In this document: positions 25,327 to 34,895 of the stretch, piece after piece
How positions within the stretch are numbered: the stretch's first letter is position 1
Layout of the letters: each line of letters starts with the position of its first letter
Source of the DNA: Brevibacillus fortis
GTDB lineage: Bacteria > Bacillota > Bacilli > Brevibacillales > Brevibacillaceae
Length of the DNA stretch: 64,000 bases
Assembly: GCF_003013395.1 (NCBI RefSeq)
Contig: NZ_PXZM01000018.1
Location: 1-64,000, forward strand
Reading direction: 5' to 3'
The notes under the pieces: generated by a model
What the model was told of the DNA's origin: nothing
Databases searched by the model: none
Seen by the model: only the letters and a program-made list of their open reading frames with translations
Translations under genes and position numbers: made by a program

Positions 25327-26524
25327 GACTTTGTTGCACCTTGCGTTCAGCTATATACGAACCGATTCCCAAAATTAAGCCCAGTCCTACGAGCAGGGCA
25401 CCGACCCACGGGAGGGAGGTAATATCCAGATGAGTAATCACCCACCCTCCAATGAAAGCTCCAGCTGCATTTCCTAGATTTCCGGCAGAATGACTGGAGG
25501 TAGAAGCAAGCGCTGGGGCATTCTGAGCGAGGTTCATCACACGCACTTGCAACCCTGGAAATACAGCGAAAGAAGCAGCTCCCCATAGAAAAATGGTAAT
25601 TACGGCAGAGATCGGACTATTTACGGTAAACGTAAACAGCGTGAGAATGATGCATATGGTCAAGTAAAGTCCGAGTATGGAAGGCATCAGCTTCCAATCG
25701 GCAAGCTTTCCGCCGACGATATTGCCGATGGTCACACCACAGCCGAAGAGAACAAGAATCCACGTTACATGATACTCAGCAAAACCGGTAATTTGCGTCA
25801 GCAGTGGCGTAATATACGTAAATACGGTGAATAGACCTGCGTTGCCTAGTGCTCCGATCAGGAGGTACAAAAGGAGCTTAGGCTTGAGAAGAGCAGTAAT
25901 TTGCCCAGTGATACTCCCCGTGTTTTCTTGCCGCATGTTTGGGACGAAAATAAGTATTCCAATCAGTGCTATGATTCCCATAATCGCAATAGAGCCAAAT
26001 GAGGATCGCCACCCCATGTGTTGACCGATGAAAGTCCCCAGAGGGACACCAATAATATTGGCGATCGTTAGACCTGCCATCATAATGGAAACGGCTGCGG
26101 CACGTTTGTCAGGACTTACGAGACTGGAGGCTACAACAGCCCCGACTCCAAAGAATGTCCCATGCGTCAAAGCGGTTATCATGCGTGCCGCCATCAATAT
26201 TGCATAGTTTGGAGCAAAAACAGAGATTCCGTTTCCGAGAATAAATAGAACCATAAGTAGACAGAGTAGCTTCTTTTGGGGAATTCGGTGGGTGAGGACT
26301 GTCAGTATTGGTGCACCGACTGCTACTCCAAGCGCATACATGGTAATGAGCTGACCCGCAGATGAGATACTGACATCCAAATCCTCTGCAACATTCGGCA
26401 GCAGACCCATGATGACAAATTCCGTCATTCCGATTGCAAAAGAACCCGCGGTAAGAGAGAGCAAAGAGATAGAAGACTTTTCTTTGTTGACCTGTTTCTT
26501 GGTGGTACGTTGAGATAACGCCAT
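25307..26524 (-). CDS. MFS efflux transporter (DHA1, AraJ/YdhP-like)
   Basis: Twelve-helix major facilitator protein of 405 residues. FAIGMTEFVIMGLLPNVAEDLDVSISSAGQLITMYALGVAVGAP is diagnostic for the AraJ/YdhP-like DHA1 group, which exports sugars, purine ribosides or drugs. The ribosome site is weak (AAAGG). Its composition matches the host rather than the AT-rich cassette. It converges on that cassette and diverges from the metallophore operon. No evidence ties it to either pathway. Confidence 0.88.
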   Translation of the reverse strand: MALSQRTTKKQVNKEKSSISLLSLTAGSFAIGMTEFVIMGLLPNVAEDLDVSISSAGQLITMYALGVAVGAPILTVLTHRIPQKKLLCLLMVLFILGNGISVFAPNYAILMAARMITALTHGTFFGVGAVVASSLVSPDKRAAAVSIMMAGLTIANIIGVPLGTFIGQHMGWRSSFGSIAIMGIIALIGILIFVPNMRQENTGSITGQITALLKPKLLLYLLIGALGNAGLFTVFTYITPLLTQITGFAEYHVTWILVLFGCGVTIGNIVGGKLADWKLMPSILGLYLTICIILTLFTFTVNSPISAVITIFLWGAASFAVFPGLQVRVMNLAQNAPALASTSSHSAGNLGNAAGAFIGGWVITHLDITSLPWVGALLVGLGLILGIGSYIAERKVQQSQKGYSI

Positions 26525-26667
26525 GATGTCAATACAACCTTTCTGCAGAATAAAATCCGGTTTCCATTGTCGTTTGATAGTTGCGGGTAAAGATTACCTG
26601 TTCTCTATTGTTTAGTCAAGGTATTCTTCTTCGGTATATATGTAAAAACCTTTACCAGACGAAGGTG

Positions 26668-26696
26668 TTGACAGAGAACCAAATGCTGGTTATTAT
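26668..26696 (+). promoter_or_regulatory. Sigma-A promoter of opine-metallophore operon
   Basis: TTGACA (26668-26673), a 17-base spacer and TATTAT (26691-26696) form a near-consensus promoter directly upstream of the Zur-like boxes. Confidence 0.7.
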
Positions 26697-26706
26697 TTAC
26701 TCATTG

Positions 26707-26729
26707 TTAATCGTAATCGTTACGGTTTA
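26707..26729. promoter_or_regulatory. Zur-like box 1
   Basis: AATCGTAATCGTTACGGTT at the core is a near-perfect palindrome matching the Bacillus Zur operator (TCGTAATxATTACGA type). It covers the expected transcription start, so zinc-bound Zur would block initiation. Confidence 0.7.
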
Positions 26730-26742
26730 TTTTTTTTGATAC

Positions 26743-26764
26743 AAATCGTAATGATTTCGTTTTG
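26743..26764. promoter_or_regulatory. Zur-like box 2
   Basis: AAATCGTAATGATTTCGTTT is a second, weaker copy of the same operator, 36 bases downstream of the first. Confidence 0.55.
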
Positions 26765-26813
26765 AACGAGGATATTTAGCTGCACATCAAAATTGGTAAG
26801 AGGGTAGATTGTG

Positions 26814-27659
26814 ATGAAACGGGAAATCGATTTTATAAAGTTTAATCCCACACAAAATATGACCATTCTTGTGAAAAACAATCATCCAGCAGAAGAGTAT
26901 ACGCACATCGCTTCAAAAATTATGTCCTACGATAGTGTCCATGCTGAACAAGTGGGGTTTATCGAAAAACCGAATAAATATGGAGCGGCAGCACTTCTGC
27001 AAATGGCTGGGGGCGAGTTTTGCGGCAATGCATGCATGGCATTAGCGTCGTTTATTGCGCATGAAAATGGTCTACAGCATAATGCTTTGACCGAAATTGT
27101 TTTAGAAGCTTCAGGTACAGATCATCTCGTTGCTTGTCGAGTAAAAAGAATCGAAGACGAATATTACTGCCAAGTTTCGATGCCTCTTCCTAAAAAGATC
27201 GAGCAGCAGTCAATCAACTATGATGGCGATGAAATGAAAGTAGCGATTGTGAGGTATGCTGATTTCTTTCACATCGTGATTGAAGTAGACCAATTCAATG
27301 AGGCTGTGAGAAAAAGTGCGCAATCTTTAGCCAAGCTGCTTGGAGTAACTGTAGGGGCAAATCTGATCGGGATGCTATTGTATCAGCCAGATTCGAATGA
27401 ATTGGCTCCGCTTATCTTTGTTCCGCCATTAGATAGCATGATCTGGGAAAGAGGTTGTGGGTCAGGTACTGCTTCACTGGGAGCCTATCTGGCTTGGAAA
27501 AAGCAAGGCAATATCGATGCTCGAATCAGGCAACCAGGAGGCACAATTCATGTGACGGCCAATTGGCAAAGAGAAGAAGTAACAAGCCTGAAAATTGAGG
27601 GGGCAGTCGGAATCGTGGCACGAGGCAAAGCATTCATCGAGATACAAGATACTGTTTGA
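26814..27659 (+). CDS. cntK: Histidine racemase of opine-metallophore pathway
   Basis: Cofactor-independent amino-acid racemase of about 281 residues with the diaminopimelate-epimerase fold. The paired catalytic cysteines are in GEFCGNACMA and WERGCGSGT. It is the first gene of nine in the exact order of the Staphylococcus aureus staphylopine locus (cntKLMABCDFE), where CntK converts L-His to D-His. That neighbourhood, and the poor match to DapF elsewhere in the protein, argue against lysine biosynthesis. GTG 26811 is an alternative start; AAGAGGG serves both. Transcription is expected to be repressed by Zur. Its presence points to a D-His-containing product (staphylopine or bacillopaline type). 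Confidence 0.9.
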   Translation: MKREIDFIKFNPTQNMTILVKNNHPAEEYTHIASKIMSYDSVHAEQVGFIEKPNKYGAAALLQMAGGEFCGNACMALASFIAHENGLQHNALTEIVLEASGTDHLVACRVKRIEDEYYCQVSMPLPKKIEQQSINYDGDEMKVAIVRYADFFHIVIEVDQFNEAVRKSAQSLAKLLGVTVGANLIGMLLYQPDSNELAPLIFVPPLDSMIWERGCGSGTASLGAYLAWKKQGNIDARIRQPGGTIHVTANWQREEVTSLKIEGAVGIVARGKAFIEIQDTV

Positions 27660-27693
27660 GGTGTCACCATTTATGAAGCAAGGGGAGAACGGA

Positions 27694-28500
27694 ATGAATA
27701 GCCCAGAACAGTTGCAACAACATTTGACTGCATTTCTTGAAAGGTTCAACCATTTAGCAGATCGATATGACGGCACCATCCAGCACAGCTCGAAGTTAGA
27801 AAAGATCATAGATGAGTATTCTACATTCATAACGGATGAAAGAAACAGTGACGCTTGGGAGAAGCTTGAACAGTTAAAAGTAAGTCAGTTGTACCAGCTG
27901 GTGGAGGATGTAAGGAAATCGTCGGCGATTTGCGTTGCGATTATGGAGAAATATCGTGCACTGAAGCTGCTGGATGGGATTGCCGATAAGACCGACTACT
28001 TTCAAAACATAGAATCTTGCATTGAAGAAGAATTTGGGAGTTTCCAAGTTACTGTTGATTCTAAGGTGTTGATGGTTGGTTCAGGATCATTTCCCATGAC
28101 ACCATTGTTGATTGCGAAGCGAACTGGAGCGGAAGTGGTTGGTATCGACATTGATGGCGAGGCAATCGAATTAGGACGGAGTGTTGTAGAAAGGCTGGGA
28201 AGTGGATTGCCTATCCGCTTGGAGAAAGAATTTGTGGAACGACTTGATGTGACGAAGGATGCAACCCATATCATTTTTAGTTCGACAGTTGCAAATAAAT
28301 ATGACCTGCTGGAACAATTGCATCCATTGACAAATGACCAAGTGATCGTCGCGATGAGATACGGCAATAACATGAAGTCCCTGTTTAACTACCCCATGAG
28401 AGAGGTAGATGTGCGGAAATGGAGACTGATTGAAACCATCTTGCGTCCCAACCATGTGTTTGATATTGCTTTGTATCAAAAAGAATCGGCTGCATGCTGA
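27694..28500 (+). CDS. cntL: Nicotianamine-synthase-like aminobutyrate transferase
   Basis: Homologue of CntL, 268 residues, within the family range. A helical N-terminal domain is followed by a Rossmann SAM-binding domain with VLMVGSGSFPMTPLLIAKRTGAEVVGIDID, equivalent to the FIGSGPLPLT segment of nicotianamine synthases. The enzyme transfers the aminobutyrate group of S-adenosylmethionine to D-His, giving the metallophore backbone. The ATG at 27694 has AGGGGAG 6 bases upstream; the longer frame from 27595 lies inside cntK. The reaction is assigned from the family and from the surrounding genes. Confidence 0.9.
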   Translation: MNSPEQLQQHLTAFLERFNHLADRYDGTIQHSSKLEKIIDEYSTFITDERNSDAWEKLEQLKVSQLYQLVEDVRKSSAICVAIMEKYRALKLLDGIADKTDYFQNIESCIEEEFGSFQVTVDSKVLMVGSGSFPMTPLLIAKRTGAEVVGIDIDGEAIELGRSVVERLGSGLPIRLEKEFVERLDVTKDATHIIFSSTVANKYDLLEQLHPLTNDQVIVAMRYGNNMKSLFNYPMREVDVRKWRLIETILRPNHVFDIALYQKESAAC

Positions 28501-28518
28501 TCGTAAAAGGAGGTTTCT

Positions 28519-29835
28519 ATGGGTGCTTTGAAACGAGTTTTGCTATTGGGAACAGGTCCTGCTTCCATTCAAATGGCTGTCCTGCTAAAAAAACAAGGGG
28601 ATTGCTGCATTGGGATCGTTGGGCGTGAATCTGTTCGTTCCGAATCATTCTTTACGGCACTAAAACAAAGTAGCGAGCAAATTTTCGTAGATATTCAAAA
28701 TGAAAAACATCAAAATCTGAAAGGCGAATGCCAGATCGATCATGTATTCCACGGATATGAGACCGTTACAGGGGAATGGGATACCTTCCTATTATCTGTT
28801 ACAACAGATGCTTATATAGAGGTTTTACAACAAATCCATGATCAGGTTTTACAGCAAATAAAGTGCATCGTTTTAGTTTCTCCGACCTTTGGTTCCAACA
28901 GTTTACTACGCCATTATCTAAACAGTATTCATTCAAATGCGGAGATTATCAGTTTTTCTACATACCTTGGTGATACACGCTGGTTCCATGATAAACCCTC
29001 CAATCGTGTCATAACGACAGGGGTTAAGAAAAAAGTTTATATTGGCTCGACGTACTCTCCCTCCCAGTATATAAAAAGATTTTGTGAGTTATATGAGCAA
29101 GTAGGTATCGATTTGGAAGTCATGGACTCTCCGTTCGAGGCGGAAACGAGAAACATATCACTGTATGTGCATCCGCCACTATTTATGAATGATTTCTCTC
29201 TTCGCGTGATATTTGGAGAGGAAACAAACAAAAAGTATGTATACAAAATGTTTCCAGAGGGTCCCATCACGCAATATCTCATTCGCGATATGCTGGCCCA
29301 ATGGAAAGAGATCACAAATGTGGTGGAAAAGCTCAATATGAAAGGGGTCAATTTGTTGAAGTTCATGACAGATGATAACTATCCGGTGAGACTGGAGAGC
29401 CTATCACGTGATGATATCGAAAATTTCGTTCATTTTGAAACGATTCAGCAAGAGTATTTATTGTTCATTCGGTATACCTCGCTGCTGATCGATCCTTTTT
29501 CGGAGCCAGATTCAGATGGAAGATACTTCGATTTTTCTGCTGTCCCGATCAGGAAAATGTTTGTCAATAGAGAAGGGTATTGGGATATCCCGCGCATGCC
29601 AAAGGAAGATTACTATCGGATAAAAATCATACAGGGCATTGCAAGATTTATAGATGTCAGTTGCCCGACCATCGATACATTCATTGATACTTACGAGCGT
29701 AAAATTTCGGAAGTTGCGCGAACACGTGAGGGCGAACGGTTATCGGATGCATTCGTGGTGCAAAGTTATGAGGAAGACTTGAAGATGATAGGCAGTGAGA
29801 TTGGGAAGGGCATAGGCTCAAAGAAACCACACTAG
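28519..29835 (+). CDS. cntM: Opine metallophore dehydrogenase
   Basis: NAD(P)H-dependent opine dehydrogenase of 438 residues, matching the staphylopine/pseudopaline dehydrogenases. The N-terminal Rossmann motif is LLLGTGPASIQMAVLL. FSTYLGDTRW, KKKVYIGSTYSP and ETRNISLYVHPPLFMND (catalytic-His region) are family blocks. It reductively condenses the CntL product with a 2-oxo acid. Asp152 (in GDTRW) may be the counterpart of the Asp reported to favour pyruvate in S. aureus, as opposed to an Ala favouring 2-oxoglutarate in Pseudomonas; an alignment is needed. AAGGAGG precedes the start. Confidence 0.92.
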   Translation: MGALKRVLLLGTGPASIQMAVLLKKQGDCCIGIVGRESVRSESFFTALKQSSEQIFVDIQNEKHQNLKGECQIDHVFHGYETVTGEWDTFLLSVTTDAYIEVLQQIHDQVLQQIKCIVLVSPTFGSNSLLRHYLNSIHSNAEIISFSTYLGDTRWFHDKPSNRVITTGVKKKVYIGSTYSPSQYIKRFCELYEQVGIDLEVMDSPFEAETRNISLYVHPPLFMNDFSLRVIFGEETNKKYVYKMFPEGPITQYLIRDMLAQWKEITNVVEKLNMKGVNLLKFMTDDNYPVRLESLSRDDIENFVHFETIQQEYLLFIRYTSLLIDPFSEPDSDGRYFDFSAVPIRKMFVNREGYWDIPRMPKEDYYRIKIIQGIARFIDVSCPTIDTFIDTYERKISEVARTREGERLSDAFVVQSYEEDLKMIGSEIGKGIGSKKPH

Positions 29836-29859
29836 CACGTATTTTTAGGAGGAAATGAT

Positions 29860-31467
29860 ATGACAAGAAGAATGAGATTTTTAGTAAGGACTTTCATGGT
29901 CTCAATCGTACTGCTGGTTGGCTGCAGTAACAGTGATGCGGCAAAAACAGAGTCAACCGATACAGGGAAAGAGATTGTATATGCCACCTCGAAAGATATT
30001 AACGATATGAACCCCCATTTTTACTCCGGCTCCATGCCAGCACAAGGGATGGTATACGAGTCGTTAGTAGAAAATACAGCAGATGGGATCAAACCATCAT
30101 TAGCTGAATCTTGGGAAATTTCAGGTGATGGAAAGGTGTACACGTTTCATTTGAGAAAAAACGTGATGTTTCATGATGGAGAGCCGTTTAATGCGGAAGC
30201 AGTGAAAAAGAATATAGAAGCGGTGCAAAGCAATGCAAGCAAGCATTCCTGGATCAAGCTATCAACAAAGATCATGGACTGCAAGGTACTTGATGAGTAT
30301 ACCGTTGAACTGGTCTTATCCGAACCGTATTACCCGACGCTGGTCGAATTGTCGATGACGAGACCTTATGTATTCATCTCGCCCAAAAACTTTGTGAACG
30401 GGGGAACCAAAGATGGCGTCAATGGTTATAACGGAACAGGCCCCTATAAGCTCGCTCTGCATAAAGTCGATCAGTATGCTGTATTTGAAGCGAATGAAAA
30501 TTACTGGGGCGGCGCGCCCAAAGTAAAGAAAATCACAGCCAAAGTACTTCCCGCAGGAGAATCTACGTTCTTGGCACTGCAAAAGGGAGAAGTCAACTTT
30601 GTATTTACGGATGATCGGGGCGCCAATAGTCTCGATGTAGAAGCCATGAATCAATTCGCTGCATCTGGTGAACACCAAATCATTCGCAGTCAACCCATGA
30701 ATACAGGCATAATTGTTGCCAATAGCAGTAAATCGGAGAGCCCTGTACATGAAACGGCTGTGCGTGAAGCGTTTTGGCACGCGATCGACAGAGAAACCAT
30801 CAGCAAACAAATATTTGAAGGTACTGAACAAGCAGCCTATACCCTATTCTCTTCTAATGTTCATTACGCCAATGTGAAATTAGAGAAGCGGGGATACGAT
30901 TTGGAAAAAGCGAAGAAGATTTTGGAGGAGGCAGGCTGGGTTATCGGCAATGTGGGCGAAATCAGAACGAAAGACGGAAAGCCATTAGTCATGAAGCTTT
31001 ATTATGATGTGAATTCGTCCACGCAAAAAACGCAGGCTGAACTGATTCAAAATACGGGAAAAAAGATTGGGATCGATCTGGAGATTATTGGCGAGGAGTC
31101 TTCTTCGATTGCGAAGAGAAGGTCTACAGGTGACTATGACCTGCTTTTCAATCAAACATGGGGACTCGCGTATGATCCACAGAGCACAATCGCTGCTTTT
31201 ACTTCCAAGTCTTCCTATTACCATACGACAAGAGGCATCTCACAAGCTGATGAGCTCTATAAAAAAATCGAACAAGTAATGGTTTCGACTGATGAGGAAA
31301 AGAGAAAATCGTTATATGCCGATATTTTGACCATTGTCCATGAGGAAGCCGTATTTATTCCGATTACGAATGGAAGAGTCACGATCATGGCTCCGAAAAA
31401 CTTGCAGGGCATCTCGTTTAAGCAAACGCAATTCGAGCTTCCATTTGAGCGGATGTACTTTGAATAA
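29860..31467 (+). CDS. cntA: Opine-metallophore ABC transporter substrate-binding lipoprotein
   Basis: Extracytoplasmic solute-binding lipoprotein of 535 residues, SBP family 5 (NikA/OppA class). The signal peptide ends at LLVGC. Family blocks include VYESLVENTADGIKPSLAESWEIS and FHLRKNVMFHDGEPF. It captures the metal-opine complex (Zn, Ni, Co) outside the cell and passes it to CntBC. AGGAGG lies 7 bases before the ATG. Close linkage behind cntM and before two permeases and two ATPases fixes the assignment. Confidence 0.9.
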   Translation: MTRRMRFLVRTFMVSIVLLVGCSNSDAAKTESTDTGKEIVYATSKDINDMNPHFYSGSMPAQGMVYESLVENTADGIKPSLAESWEISGDGKVYTFHLRKNVMFHDGEPFNAEAVKKNIEAVQSNASKHSWIKLSTKIMDCKVLDEYTVELVLSEPYYPTLVELSMTRPYVFISPKNFVNGGTKDGVNGYNGTGPYKLALHKVDQYAVFEANENYWGGAPKVKKITAKVLPAGESTFLALQKGEVNFVFTDDRGANSLDVEAMNQFAASGEHQIIRSQPMNTGIIVANSSKSESPVHETAVREAFWHAIDRETISKQIFEGTEQAAYTLFSSNVHYANVKLEKRGYDLEKAKKILEEAGWVIGNVGEIRTKDGKPLVMKLYYDVNSSTQKTQAELIQNTGKKIGIDLEIIGEESSSIAKRRSTGDYDLLFNQTWGLAYDPQSTIAAFTSKSSYYHTTRGISQADELYKKIEQVMVSTDEEKRKSLYADILTIVHEEAVFIPITNGRVTIMAPKNLQGISFKQTQFELPFERMYFE

Positions 31468-31487
31468 ATACACAAAAGGAGCTTGCT

Positions 31488-32420
31488 ATGGGCAGTTATA
31501 TCACCAAAAGGTTATTGATATCGATTCCTTTGGTCCTGGTCATATCGTTTGTAACGTTTGGCTTCATTCATCTATCTCCCTTGGACCCCGCCGAAGTGGT
31601 GCTGCATTCGCAAGGCATACCCACCATAACAGATGAGTTACTTGCGCAAACAAGGGCAAAACTGGGCATGGACCAACCCTTTCTGACTCGTTACCTTAAC
31701 TGGGTTGTCTCATGCTTGCAGCTAGATTTTGGAGATTCATATGTAACGGGAAAACCCGTGTGGTCTATGCTAGGACCAGCCTTTCTCCATACCTTAAAGC
31801 TGACGTTGGTTTCGACATTTGCCATTGTAGTACTGTCCATCGTATTGGGAGTGGCATGCGCGTTGAATGCAGGCAAATGGGTGGACAAATCAGTTAGAGG
31901 CATTTCGTTTTGCCTGACATCTATGCCGTCCTATTGGCTCGCAGCTCTACTGATCTGGTATTTTTCCGTCAAGCTGGATTTGCTTCCAACAAGCGGAATG
32001 GAGTCGTACAAAAGCTATATATTGCCCGTGATTGTGATAACCATCAGCTATGCTGGCATTTATTTTCGAATGATCAGAAGTTCCATGTTAAGCAACATGA
32101 ATGAAGACTATGTTCTATACGCCAGGGCATCAGGTTTAACGGAGAAGAAAATCACGATGCACATTCTCAGAAATTCATTGCAGGTGTCTATTTCCGTATT
32201 TTGCATGGCGGTTCCTATTATTTTGGGAAGCACAGTCGTTGTGGAAAACATCTTTGCTTGGCCGGGACTTGGAACTTTAAGTGTCAAATCCATTTTAAGC
32301 AGAGATTTCCCGATCATCCAAGCCTATGTTCTTGTGCTGGCAGTCTCTTTTATTCTGTTCAACACGGTTTCTGACATCATCAATGCAGCGTTGAACCCCA
32401 AATTAAGGGATGGTCTCTAG
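31488..32420 (+). CDS. cntB: Opine-metallophore ABC permease 1
   Basis: Integral membrane permease of 310 residues, of the DppB/NikB family with six membrane helices. The EAA-type loop is EDYVLYARASGLTEKKITMHILRNSL, which contacts the ATPases. It starts 20 bases after cntA behind AAAGGAG and abuts cntC directly. With CntC it forms the channel for the metal-staphylopine-type complex. Confidence 0.9.
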   Translation: MGSYITKRLLISIPLVLVISFVTFGFIHLSPLDPAEVVLHSQGIPTITDELLAQTRAKLGMDQPFLTRYLNWVVSCLQLDFGDSYVTGKPVWSMLGPAFLHTLKLTLVSTFAIVVLSIVLGVACALNAGKWVDKSVRGISFCLTSMPSYWLAALLIWYFSVKLDLLPTSGMESYKSYILPVIVITISYAGIYFRMIRSSMLSNMNEDYVLYARASGLTEKKITMHILRNSLQVSISVFCMAVPIILGSTVVVENIFAWPGLGTLSVKSILSRDFPIIQAYVLVLAVSFILFNTVSDIINAALNPKLRDGL

Positions 32421-33314
32421 ATGAAGCAATTACAAAATGTGTGGCAAGACAAGGTAGCAGTCTTATCTTTATCCATTATTACGGTGACGACAGTAGCAGG
32501 GATATTTGCGCCTTTCGTTGCGCCGCATGATCCCGAAGAAGTACATATGGAGCTTCGGTTTGCATCCGCATCATGGGAATATCTTTTGGGCAACGACCAC
32601 CTGGGGCGCTGCATTTTATCCAGACTGATTTACGGCATTCGTCCCAGCATGCTATGGGTCTTCGCTGCCCTGCTCCTATCCGTATCGATTGGCTCGATTG
32701 TAGGCGTTCTTGCAGGCTACTTCCGAGGAAAAACAGATGCTTTCTTGATGCGCGTTTGCGATGTGATCCTTTCCTTTCCAGGATATGTAATGACTTTGGC
32801 TATCATTGGCATTTTGGGCGTAGGGTTTGAAAATATTATCATCGCCTTTGTATTGATAAAATGGGCGTGGTTTGCTCGAATCATCAGAACGTCTGTCATG
32901 CAATATGCGGAAGCGGACTATGTAAAATTCTCAAAGGCTATCGGTGCAAGCAATTTGGGCATCATGATCAGGCACATTGTTCCGGTTACACTACCCGACA
33001 TTGCAGTCATTTCAAGCAGTTCATTTGGTTCGATGATTTTGCAAATATCGGGGTTCTCCTTCCTCGGTTTAGGTATTCAAGCCCCGGAAGCAGAGTGGGG
33101 GATGATGTTAAATGAAGCGAGGGAAGTCATGTTTTCACGCCCGGAAATGATGTTAGTTCCTGGCTTGACCATCGTGATCGTAGTATCGGCCATTAACTAT
33201 TTGTCCGACACGCTTCAAGTAGTTTTAGATCCCAAATTAATGACTTCGAGCCATAAGCTGCAAGGATTAGAAACAGCCTCTGTCGTTAAGCTCGAAGGAA
33301 AGGCGGGAGCATAA
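32421..33314 (+). CDS. cntC: Opine-metallophore ABC permease 2
   Basis: Permease of 297 residues, DppC/NikC family. The N-terminal GIFAPFVAPHDPEEVHM segment is typical, and the EAA loop is EADYVKFSKAIGASNLGIMIRHIVPV. The start codon directly follows the cntB stop (ATG at 32421 after TAG), indicating translational coupling. It pairs with CntB. Confidence 0.9.
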   Translation: MKQLQNVWQDKVAVLSLSIITVTTVAGIFAPFVAPHDPEEVHMELRFASASWEYLLGNDHLGRCILSRLIYGIRPSMLWVFAALLLSVSIGSIVGVLAGYFRGKTDAFLMRVCDVILSFPGYVMTLAIIGILGVGFENIIIAFVLIKWAWFARIIRTSVMQYAEADYVKFSKAIGASNLGIMIRHIVPVTLPDIAVISSSSFGSMILQISGFSFLGLGIQAPEAEWGMMLNEAREVMFSRPEMMLVPGLTIVIVVSAINYLSDTLQVVLDPKLMTSSHKLQGLETASVVKLEGKAGA

Positions 33315-33317
33315 CGG

Positions 33318-34142
33318 ATGACGAACATTTTAGAGGTAAAAAACCTGAAAATCTGGGATAGTCGCAATGAACGAGTGATTGTTCCAAATAGTTCATTCCA
33401 TGTAAAGCAGGGAAGCTGCTTGGCTATTGTAGGAGAAAGCGGAAGCGGGAAGTCGGTGACTTGCAAGGCCATCATGAGATTAAATAAAGCCGGGATTCGC
33501 CAATCGGGAGACATTCTGCTCCGAGGAATAAACCTGATGGAGCTTTCAGAACAAGAGATGAGGAAAAAGAGGGGAAAACAGCTTTGCATGATTTTGCAGA
33601 GCAGCATGCGTGCCTTTGATCCCTCTTGTGTGGTGGGCGTTCATCTACAGGAGACGCTTGTGGAACATTTTGGCTGGAGCCGTGAAGAAATCACAACCAA
33701 AATGAAAAATGCCATGGAAAGCGTAAGGCTGAAAAACCCGATCGAGGTGATGAATACGTATCCTCATCAGTTGTCAGGTGGGATGCTGCAACGAGTCATG
33801 ATTGCGCTCACCATCGTATTGGAGCCTGACATCATTATTGCTGATGAACCGACGACAGCACTCGATACAGTCTCGCAGTTCGAAGTCGTTGAACAGTTCC
33901 GGCAATTACGCGAACGAATGGGCTGCTCGATGATCTTCATTTCTCACGATTTAGGGATCGTCAAATTAATGGCAGATGACGTTCTCGTGATGAAAGAAGG
34001 AGAAATTGTTGAGAACGGGACGACCCAAGCCATCTTCTCTGAACCTCAGCATACCTATACCCGTTACTTACTCTCCACGAAGCTTGCGCTGAATCAACAT
34101 TTTAAGAGAATTATGGGGGGAGTTAGCGTTGCTGAAGGTTGA
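33318..34142 (+). CDS. cntD: Opine-metallophore ABC ATPase 1
   Basis: ABC ATPase of 274 residues, DppD/NikD class. Walker A is GESGSGKS, the signature LSGGMLQRV, Walker B IIIADEP, and the H-loop His is in ISHDLG. No C-terminal oligopeptide/dipeptide-type Cys cluster is seen. It starts 3 bases after cntC and overlaps cntF by 14 bases. Energises import by CntBC together with CntF. Confidence 0.9.
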   Translation: MTNILEVKNLKIWDSRNERVIVPNSSFHVKQGSCLAIVGESGSGKSVTCKAIMRLNKAGIRQSGDILLRGINLMELSEQEMRKKRGKQLCMILQSSMRAFDPSCVVGVHLQETLVEHFGWSREEITTKMKNAMESVRLKNPIEVMNTYPHQLSGGMLQRVMIALTIVLEPDIIIADEPTTALDTVSQFEVVEQFRQLRERMGCSMIFISHDLGIVKLMADDVLVMKEGEIVENGTTQAIFSEPQHTYTRYLLSTKLALNQHFKRIMGGVSVAEG

Positions 34143-34872
34143 TCACGTTGAGAAATCATACGAAAAAGGTGGATTGTTCTTAAGGAAAAGAGAGCATGTG
34201 TTGAAAAACATTAGCTTCGAATGCAAGCCTGGAGAATGTCTCGGCATTATCGGAGAAAGCGGAAGCGGTAAATCAACATTAGGACGATTGCTATTGGGAG
34301 TTGAAAGGCCAGATCGAGGTACCATCTTGTTTGCGGGCAAAAAAGTAGAGGACCGAAGAGTGAGAACAGGGAACATCAGTGCTGTATTTCAAGATTACAC
34401 TTCCTCGATTAATCCATTTTATACGGTTGAGGACGCGATTCGGGAGCCTTTGCAAATGAAAAGAAAGGGACGAGAAGATGTTCGGAGTGAGATTGACCAT
34501 TTATTAAGTCAAGTGGGGTTAGATCCTTCCTATCGAAAGAAATATCCTCATGAGTTATCAGGGGGGGAGGCTCAGCGGGTATGTATAGCGAGAGCCATTT
34601 CAACAGAACCGAAATGCATTCTATTCGATGAAGCAATCAGTTCACTGGACGGGTCTGTGCAAATGCAAGTGCTTGAATTATTGAAAAACTTGAGAAAACG
34701 TTACGACATGAGCTATATCTTCATCACCCATGATATACAGGCTGCTGCCTATATTTGCGATAGAGTGATCATCATTCGAAATGGTGAGATCGAAGAAATC
34801 GTGAAGGTTGAACAATTAAAAGATGTTCAGTCCACATATACAAAGAAACTGCTGCAGATGATTATTGCTTAA
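34129..34872 (+). CDS. cntF: Opine-metallophore ABC ATPase 2
   Basis: ABC ATPase of 247 residues, DppF/NikE class. Walker A GESGSGKST, signature LSGGEAQRV, Walker B CILFDEAIS (Ala replaces the usual Pro), and H-loop THD. It starts with TTG at 34129 behind GGGGGGAG inside the end of cntD. Works as the heterodimer partner of CntD. Confidence 0.88.
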   Translation: MLKVDHVEKSYEKGGLFLRKREHVLKNISFECKPGECLGIIGESGSGKSTLGRLLLGVERPDRGTILFAGKKVEDRRVRTGNISAVFQDYTSSINPFYTVEDAIREPLQMKRKGREDVRSEIDHLLSQVGLDPSYRKKYPHELSGGEAQRVCIARAISTEPKCILFDEAISSLDGSVQMQVLELLKNLRKRYDMSYIFITHDIQAAAYICDRVIIIRNGEIEEIVKVEQLKDVQSTYTKKLLQMIIA

Positions 34873-34895
34873 AATCAGAGGAAGGAGCAAGAGCT

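Noticed and set aside
26814..27659. Diaminopimelate epimerase (DapF) for lysine biosynthesis
   Set aside because: Shares the Cys pair and fold, but lies at the head of a cnt operon with CntL/CntM neighbours, which fits histidine racemase better.
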